In this document: piece by piece, positions 7,104-11,431 of the stretch
How the letters are laid out: each line of letters begins with the position of its first letter
How positions within the stretch are numbered: position 1 is the first letter of the stretch
NCBI GenBank assembly: GCA_938091145.1
Contig: CALKMS010000015.1
Span: 1-11,431, forward strand
Length of the DNA stretch: 11,431 nucleotides
Direction: 5' to 3'
DNA from: an uncultured bacterium
GTDB taxonomy: Bacteria > Actinomycetota > Aquicultoria > SKW223 > CALKMS01
The notes under the pieces: model-generated
Seen by the model: the letters and a program-made list of their open reading frames with translations, nothing else
Told to the model about the DNA's origin: nothing
Databases searched by the model: none
Program-made: the position numbers and the translations under genes

Positions 7104-8624
7104 TTAACCAGCGTCCTGCCGCATCAAATAGCGGTTAATCGCATTTATATAAGCCAAAGCAGCAGCTTCAACAATATCAGTGCTAACCCCTCTTCCGCCT
7201 ACTTTCCGGCCCCCTATTTCGAGACGAATGTTTGACTCACCGATAGCTTCTTTTTCTCCCGTCAAAGCTGTAATAGAAAAGTTAAGCAGTTTGGTATCAA
7301 GACCAATTATTTTATCAATGGCATTGTAAACTGCATCAACTGGTCCATCGCCAACTGCTTCTGCCCTAACCACTTCTCCGTTTGTTTTCAAAGCCACTTT
7401 TGCCTGAGGCTTAATGTTCGTTCCTGACTGAATGACAAACTCTACTAACTTGTAACGGCCTCCCCGAGCGTAAAGCTCGTCAAAAACAATCGCCTCAAGA
7501 TCTTCATCGGTTACCTGCGACTTCCTGTCGGCAAGTTTTTTAAACGAAGCAAAGACGGCATCCAGTTCTTCTGGGCTTAACTTATACCCAAGCTCAATCA
7601 ATCTCTGTCTTAAACCATGTCGACCCGATGTTTTTCCTAAAATCAAACGACTTTCCGATAAACCAATCTTTTTTGGATCGATAATTTCATAAGTTGTGCG
7701 GTCTTTGAGCATTCCATCAGTGTGAATCCCCGAAGAGTGAGCAAAAGCATTGGCCCCCACAATTGCCTTATTAGGCTGAACAGGGTACCCAGTAAGAGTG
7801 CTCACCAAACGGCTCGTGCGAGCTATTTCTTCAGTTTTAATCCCGGTTCTTTTACCAATCGTCCGATACCTAGTGTCCAGAATCATCACAACTTCTTCTA
7901 AAGCAGCATTTCCAGCTCGCTCTCCCAAACCATTAACGGTGCACTCAACTTGATTGGCTCCGTTAATAACTGCTTCAATTGAATTGGCTACTGCCAAGCC
8001 AAGATCATTATGACAGTGAACGCTTAAAACAACTTCTTTGCCAAAAACTGGAAACCTAGCAACCAGTTTTTTGATAAGCTCGCCAAACTCTAGAGGCAAA
8101 GCATAGCCAACCGTATCAGGGATGTTTATAGTCGTTGCTCCCGTTTCCAGCGCTACTTCGATTACTTTGCAAAGAAACTCGAACTCAGAGCGAGTGGCAT
8201 CTTCCGGAGAAAACTCAACATCGGGAGTGTATCTTTTGGCTCTTTTAACCGCCTCTTCGGTCATTTTCAAAACTTCATCTCGAGTTTTTCGAAGTTTCCT
8301 TTCAATGTGAATATCAGAGGTGGCAATAAAAGTGTGTATTCGGGGCCTTTCAGCTTCTTTTATTGCTTGCCAGGCAACATCTATGTCACCTTCTACCGCT
8401 CGAGCCAACGCACAAACAACTGAACCTTTTATTTTCTCTGCAATCGTTTTTACTGCCTGAAAATCGCCTGGTGAAGTCACCGGAAATCCTGCCTCAATCA
8501 CATCGACGCCCATTCGAGCAAGCTGCTCCGCAATTTCCAGTTTCTCTCGAAAATTCAAACTAATTCCTGGTGACTGCTCACCATCTCTCAAAGTTGTATC
8601 AAAAATTAAAATCTTATTATTCAT
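7104..8624 (-). CDS. leuA: 2-isopropylmalate synthase
   Basis: This is the committed step of leucine synthesis, condensing 3-methyl-2-oxobutanoate with acetyl-CoA. The 506-residue protein matches the bacterial LeuA length. It has DTTLRDGEQSPG (9-20, metal ligand Asp14), EAGFP (44-48) and HCHNDLG (His203, His205). Further motifs are GLGERAGNA (metal ligand Asn239) and FAHSSGIHTDGML (294-306). From about residue 390 there is the C-terminal LeuA regulatory domain with GDGPVDAVYNAID, where leucine feedback normally acts. The start ATG has GGAGG 5 nt upstream. It follows serA after a 48-nt gap that may contain its own promoter and a dyad over the ribosome binding site. Coexistence with a distinct cimA makes a pure leucine role the best call. 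Confidence 0.97.
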   Translation of the reverse strand: MNNKILIFDTTLRDGEQSPGISLNFREKLEIAEQLARMGVDVIEAGFPVTSPGDFQAVKTIAEKIKGSVVCALARAVEGDIDVAWQAIKEAERPRIHTFIATSDIHIERKLRKTRDEVLKMTEEAVKRAKRYTPDVEFSPEDATRSEFEFLCKVIEVALETGATTINIPDTVGYALPLEFGELIKKLVARFPVFGKEVVLSVHCHNDLGLAVANSIEAVINGANQVECTVNGLGERAGNAALEEVVMILDTRYRTIGKRTGIKTEEIARTSRLVSTLTGYPVQPNKAIVGANAFAHSSGIHTDGMLKDRTTYEIIDPKKIGLSESRLILGKTSGRHGLRQRLIELGYKLSPEELDAVFASFKKLADRKSQVTDEDLEAIVFDELYARGGRYKLVEFVIQSGTNIKPQAKVALKTNGEVVRAEAVGDGPVDAVYNAIDKIIGLDTKLLNFSITALTGEKEAIGESNIRLEIGGRKVGGRGVSTDIVEAAALAYINAINRYLMRQDAG

Positions 8625-8626
8625 TG

Positions 8627-8640
8627 TAACCTCCAGGTTA
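8627..8640 (-). promoter_or_regulatory. Perfect 6-bp dyad enclosing the leuA ribosome binding site
   Basis: The minus-strand sequence is TAACCT-GG-AGGTTA, a perfect inverted repeat with 6-nt arms, and the leuA ribosome binding site GGAGG (8634-8630) lies across its centre and right arm. In RNA it could form about five pairs with a four-base loop, partly hiding that site. In DNA it could be a small operator. It is short and part of it is dictated by the ribosome binding sequence, so a regulatory role is unproven. Confidence 0.3.
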
Positions 8641-8647
8641 AATAAAG

Positions 8648-8676
8648 ATTATAACTGAGTTAGAGATAAAACCTAA
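8648..8676 (-). promoter_or_regulatory. Candidate internal promoter upstream of leuA
   Basis: In the serA-leuA gap the minus strand contains a perfect -10 hexamer TATAAT (8653-8648). A start site about 7 nt downstream (near 8641) would give a short leader of roughly 17 nt that begins with the dyad over the ribosome binding site. The -35 position at 17-nt spacing reads TTAGGT, only two of six matches, and there is no TGn extension. The position between the serine and leucine modules makes it plausible, but the AT-rich gap makes chance possible. Confidence 0.3.
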
Positions 8677-10250
8677 AGCTGAACGAAGATAGCTTTTGAC
8701 ACCCCATTGATACCTTCAATGTCCCGAAGGACACTGGTATCAATGGGGCTATCTAGTGCGAGGATAGAGATGGCGTCGCCTCCCGGTTTTTCTCGGCCAA
8801 ACTGCATGCTGGCAATGTTTATGTTTTTAGAGCCAAGCAATGTTCCAAGGTCACCAATCATTCCAGGTCGATCGAGGTTATGGATAACCAACATATACTT
8901 AGAAGGAACAAGATCAACATCATAGTCGTAAATTCTTACAATACGGGGTTTGTTATCTTTGCCCAATACAGTTCCGGAAACCGAAATTTTAGTTCTCGGA
9001 ACTTTTAAAGTTATCAAATTCAAATACTCACTACTGCTAGAAGTTTTGCTTTCTCTAATTTCAATCCCCCGATCCTTTGCTAAATGAAGGGCGTTTACAT
9101 AAGTTACTGGTTCTTCTACCACTCCCTCAAAAATCCCCTTTAAAATCGCTAGAGTGACGGGTTTAGTTTCCAGTGAAGAAATCTCGCCCGCATATTCAAT
9201 CGAAATAGCCGAAGGTTGCTCAGGTAAAAGAAAAGAGAAGAATTTACCGAGGTTCTCACCTAAAGAGAGATAAGGCCTAACTGATTCCAAAACTTCAGGT
9301 GGAATAGAAGGGATGTTTACCGCCGTACTCACAAATCCACCTTTCAAGCCTGCAATTACCTGTTCAGCAATCATCACACCTGCCTTATCTTGAGCTTCAA
9401 AAGTTGAAGCGCCTAAGTGAGGTGTGACAATAACATTTTCAAACTCAAAAAGTGGGCTTTGAGTGCAAGGTTCCTCCTCAAAAACATCAATAGCTGCAGC
9501 GGCAACTTTGCCGTTTTTTAAATACTTTATTAACGTTTCCTCCTTAAAAAGACCTCCTCGAGCGGTATTTATTATTCTCACACCATCTTTCATCATTTCA
9601 AACTCTCTATCTCCCAAAATGTCCATAGTTTCCTTTGTTTTCGGGAGATGCAATGAAAGAAAATCGGCCTCTTTTAATACATCTTCCAGTTTTTCCTTTC
9701 TTTCAATTCCCGCCTGCTCGAACCTTTCTCGAGGCACATAGGGGTCATAAGCTATAACGTGCATGCCCAGACCAAGAGCCCGCTGAGCAACTAAAAAACC
9801 AACCCGACCAAACCCTAAAATTCCCAAAGTTTTTCCGTTAATTTCCACACCCTCAAATTTAGACCTTTCCCAACGGCAGGATTTCAGCGAAGCATTTGCC
9901 TGAGGTATATTTCGGGCCAATGCAAGCATAAGGGCAATGGTGTGTTCGGCAGCCGAAACAATATTGCTTTTCGGTGCATTGGCAACAATTATCCCTTTTT
10001 TGGTAGCTGCTTCGGTATCAATATTGTCAACACCAATACCTGCTCGACCAATTATCTTTAAATTATCAGCTCTCTCAATCACTTCCGCGGTCACCTTAGT
10101 TCCACTACGAACAATCAAAGCATCATAAGAAGGAATTTTTTCGAGCAGCTCCTGGTGAGAAAGATTAAGAAAGACGTCAACTTCAAAGCCAGCAGCTCGA
10201 AGTTTTTCCAAACCAGTTTCGGCAATTTTTTCAGTAACTAAAACCTTCAC
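8673..10250 (-). CDS. serA: D-3-phosphoglycerate dehydrogenase
   Basis: This is the first step of the phosphorylated serine pathway, oxidising 3-phosphoglycerate to 3-phosphohydroxypyruvate with NAD. The 525-residue protein is the long form. It has an N- and C-terminal substrate-binding domain split around a Rossmann domain with GFGRVG at 146-151. The catalytic triad of the D-2-hydroxyacid dehydrogenase family is present: Arg231 in TARGG, a Glu in EEE at 258-260, and His278 in TPHLGAST. An intervening domain covers about 315-450, and a C-terminal ACT domain covers about 451-525 (HNLDRPGMIGDLG). The ACT domain suggests serine feedback, as in other long SerA proteins. The start is GTG at 10250, overlapping the aminotransferase stop as GTGA, with GAGGAAGG three bases upstream. 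The 4-nt overlap with an aminotransferase gene supports a joint serine pathway. Confidence 0.96.
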   Translation of the reverse strand: MKVLVTEKIAETGLEKLRAAGFEVDVFLNLSHQELLEKIPSYDALIVRSGTKVTAEVIERADNLKIIGRAGIGVDNIDTEAATKKGIIVANAPKSNIVSAAEHTIALMLALARNIPQANASLKSCRWERSKFEGVEINGKTLGILGFGRVGFLVAQRALGLGMHVIAYDPYVPRERFEQAGIERKEKLEDVLKEADFLSLHLPKTKETMDILGDREFEMMKDGVRIINTARGGLFKEETLIKYLKNGKVAAAAIDVFEEEPCTQSPLFEFENVIVTPHLGASTFEAQDKAGVMIAEQVIAGLKGGFVSTAVNIPSIPPEVLESVRPYLSLGENLGKFFSFLLPEQPSAISIEYAGEISSLETKPVTLAILKGIFEGVVEEPVTYVNALHLAKDRGIEIRESKTSSSSEYLNLITLKVPRTKISVSGTVLGKDNKPRIVRIYDYDVDLVPSKYMLVIHNLDRPGMIGDLGTLLGSKNINIASMQFGREKPGGDAISILALDSPIDTSVLRDIEGINGVSKAIFVQL

Positions 10251-11401
10251 AGACCTTCCTCAATAAAAACTTTCTGAGCAGCCACTAAACTGCTCCCAGG
10301 CTCAAGCTGAAAACCTAATTTAAGCAAACTTCTCTCTAGCGAAGCTAAAGTAAGTATTATATCGCTTGGTAAATAAAAACCGCAATGGCCAATGCGAAAA
10401 ATTTTTCCTTTTAAAATGCCCTGGCCTCCCGCCAACCAAACTCCATGTTCCTCTCGGACCGCTTTAACAATTGTAGCTCCGTCAATTCCTTCTGGAACGT
10501 TAACCGCGGTCACCGCATTGCAAAGCTCATCATCGGGAGAAAAAAGTTTCAGTCCAAGAGCTTTAATTCCTTCACGAGTTGCTTTAGCTAAAATCCGATG
10601 GCGCTCCCAAACATTTTCAATCCCTTCCTCCCTTATCATCCGCAAACTTTCGCCCAAAGCCATTATAGTGCAGATAGCCGGCGTGTAGGGATTCTGAGGA
10701 GAAGGCTTTTCCAATGCCTTCTTGTATGCCCGATAGTCAAAATAAAATCGAGGAGAAGTAGAACTTTCCACCAACTCCCAGGCTCGCTCAGAGACCGCGG
10801 CAAAAGCCAACCCTGGTGGAGTCATTAAAGCTTTTTGCGAACCAGAAACCACAACGTCTATTCCCCATTCATCCATCCTAAGTTCACAAGCACCCAATCC
10901 GGAGACCGCATCAACAATCAACACAGCTGATGACCTAGATGTAATTTCAGCTACTTTTTTAACTTCATTTACTACTCCCGTTGAAGTTTCTGCATGAGTT
11001 ATAAAAACGCCTTTAATTGATGAGTCTTTTTTAAGCCAAGATTCAATATCAGCCGGATTTAATCTTTGCCCCCATTCATATTCAATAGCAATGACATCAA
11101 GTTGGTAAGCTTTGCAAATCTTAATCCAGCGCTCGCCAAAGTTACCAGTGGAAGCAACTAAAACCCGATCGCCAGGAGAAAAAAGATTAGCAACTGCTGA
11201 CTCCATCGCCCCAGTGCCCGAAGAAGCAAAAAGCATAATATCTCTTTTGGTTTGGAAAACGTACTTCAGACCATCAAGAGTTTCCAGCAAAAGTTCGGTG
11301 TAAGCAGGTGAGCGATGGTGAACAATAGGCCTTGCCTGAGCCAAAAGCGATGCTTCTGGCACCTGTGTTGGCCCCGGAGTCATCAAATAGTGCTTTTTCA
11401 T
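10247..11401 (-). CDS. Class V aminotransferase (alanine-glyoxylate / serine-pyruvate type), possible phosphoserine aminotransferase
   Basis: This is a PLP enzyme of fold type I, class V, 384 residues from the chosen start. The N-terminus HYLMTPGPTQVPE (4-16) is characteristic of the alanine-glyoxylate/serine-pyruvate aminotransferase group. It has SSGTGAMESAV (60-70), the cofactor aspartate in VDAVSG (Asp164), the PLP lysine in SGSQKAL (Lys190), and the substrate-carboxylate arginine in FRIGHCG (Arg336). It overlaps serA by 4 nt. Such pairs with serA are seen in other bacteria, and a broad-specificity class V enzyme has been described acting on phosphohydroxypyruvate in methanogens. A SerC-like role is therefore a good inference, though alanine-glyoxylate or serine-pyruvate exchange cannot be excluded. 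I chose ATG at 11401 because GGGAGGAGAG lies directly upstream; the in-frame ATG at 11413 would turn that site into codons. It is the first visible operon gene; the promoter is beyond the window. Confidence 0.92.
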   Translation of the reverse strand: MKKHYLMTPGPTQVPEASLLAQARPIVHHRSPAYTELLLETLDGLKYVFQTKRDIMLFASSGTGAMESAVANLFSPGDRVLVASTGNFGERWIKICKAYQLDVIAIEYEWGQRLNPADIESWLKKDSSIKGVFITHAETSTGVVNEVKKVAEITSRSSAVLIVDAVSGLGACELRMDEWGIDVVVSGSQKALMTPPGLAFAAVSERAWELVESSTSPRFYFDYRAYKKALEKPSPQNPYTPAICTIMALGESLRMIREEGIENVWERHRILAKATREGIKALGLKLFSPDDELCNAVTAVNVPEGIDGATIVKAVREEHGVWLAGGQGILKGKIFRIGHCGFYLPSDIILTLASLERSLLKLGFQLEPGSSLVAAQKVFIEEGL

Positions 11402-11411
11402 CTCTCCTCCC
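11402..11411 (-). promoter_or_regulatory. Ribosome binding site that fixes the aminotransferase start
   Basis: The minus-strand sequence GGGAGGAGAG directly precedes the ATG at 11401, with its GGAGG core 4 nt from the start. It supports that start over the in-frame ATG at 11413. Only 18 further bases remain to the window edge, too few to judge a promoter or leader. Confidence 0.8.
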
Positions 11412-11431
11412 ATTTATGTGATAAGTTTAAA

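Noticed and set aside
1206..11303. Many plus-strand open frames of 60 to 115 codons across the operon region
   Set aside because: Each lies antisense to a well-supported biosynthetic gene, lacks recognisable domains and a convincing ribosome binding site, and is best explained as a shadow of the real gene.
11402..11413. Aminotransferase start at the ATG at 11413
   Set aside because: The codons between this ATG and the next ATG at 11401 spell GGGAGGAGAG, a ribosome binding site for the 11401 start, which gives the usual MKKHYLMTPGPT family start.
11402..11431. T-box, leucine leader peptide or other riboswitch controlling the operon
   Set aside because: Only 30 bases upstream of the first gene are in the window, so a leader can be neither seen nor excluded. 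Neither internal gap is long enough for one.

Overview
The window is an ordinary but densely packed bacterial amino-acid biosynthesis locus. On the minus strand, nine co-directional genes (11401 down to 880) appear to form one transcription unit: class V aminotransferase, serA, leuA, leuC, leuD, leuB, ilvE, cimA and a fumarylacetoacetate-hydrolase (FAH) family gene. Most junctions overlap or nearly touch: a 4-nt overlap (aminotransferase/serA), 1-nt gap (leuA/leuC), 1-nt overlap (leuC/leuD), 4-nt overlap (leuD/leuB), 8-nt overlap (ilvE/cimA) and 6-nt gap (cimA/FAH). Only serA-leuA (48 nt) and leuB-ilvE (62 nt) leave a gap. On the plus strand, the 3' part of a cation diffusion facilitator (CDF) metal exporter enters from the left edge and converges on the operon, overlapping the FAH gene by 35 bp. 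No stretch over 300 bases lacks a gene, and I see no tRNA, rRNA, CRISPR array, insertion sequence or prophage.

Functionally the operon joins two pathways. The first two genes match the oxidation and transamination steps of the phosphorylated serine pathway, with an alanine-glyoxylate-type class V aminotransferase in the position where a SerC activity would be expected. The next genes give the whole leucine-specific branch (LeuA, LeuCD, LeuB) and the final transaminase (IlvE). CimA adds the threonine-independent route to isoleucine: pyruvate plus acetyl-CoA gives citramalate, which LeuCD and LeuB can convert to 2-oxobutyrate. LeuCDB would therefore serve both leucine and isoleucine synthesis. 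ilvB, ilvN, ilvC and ilvD are not in the window. The role of the terminal FAH-family enzyme is unknown.

The organism is a bacterium with modest GC content (about 40% by eye), strong AGGAGG-type ribosome binding sites and tight gene packing. LeuC and LeuD are the short, archaeal-like type that is also common in anaerobic bacteria. LeuB resembles actinobacterial and archaeal forms. These traits fit an anaerobic or thermophilic lineage such as a deep actinobacterial, Chloroflexota or Firmicutes-related group, but the lineage is a low-confidence guess.

I did not find evidence of a new defence, mobile or RNA system. The points worth a second look are the combined serine/leucine/isoleucine operon, the FAH gene at its end, the probable SerC substitute, a candidate internal promoter with a dyad over the leuA ribosome binding site, and the 35-bp convergent overlap.
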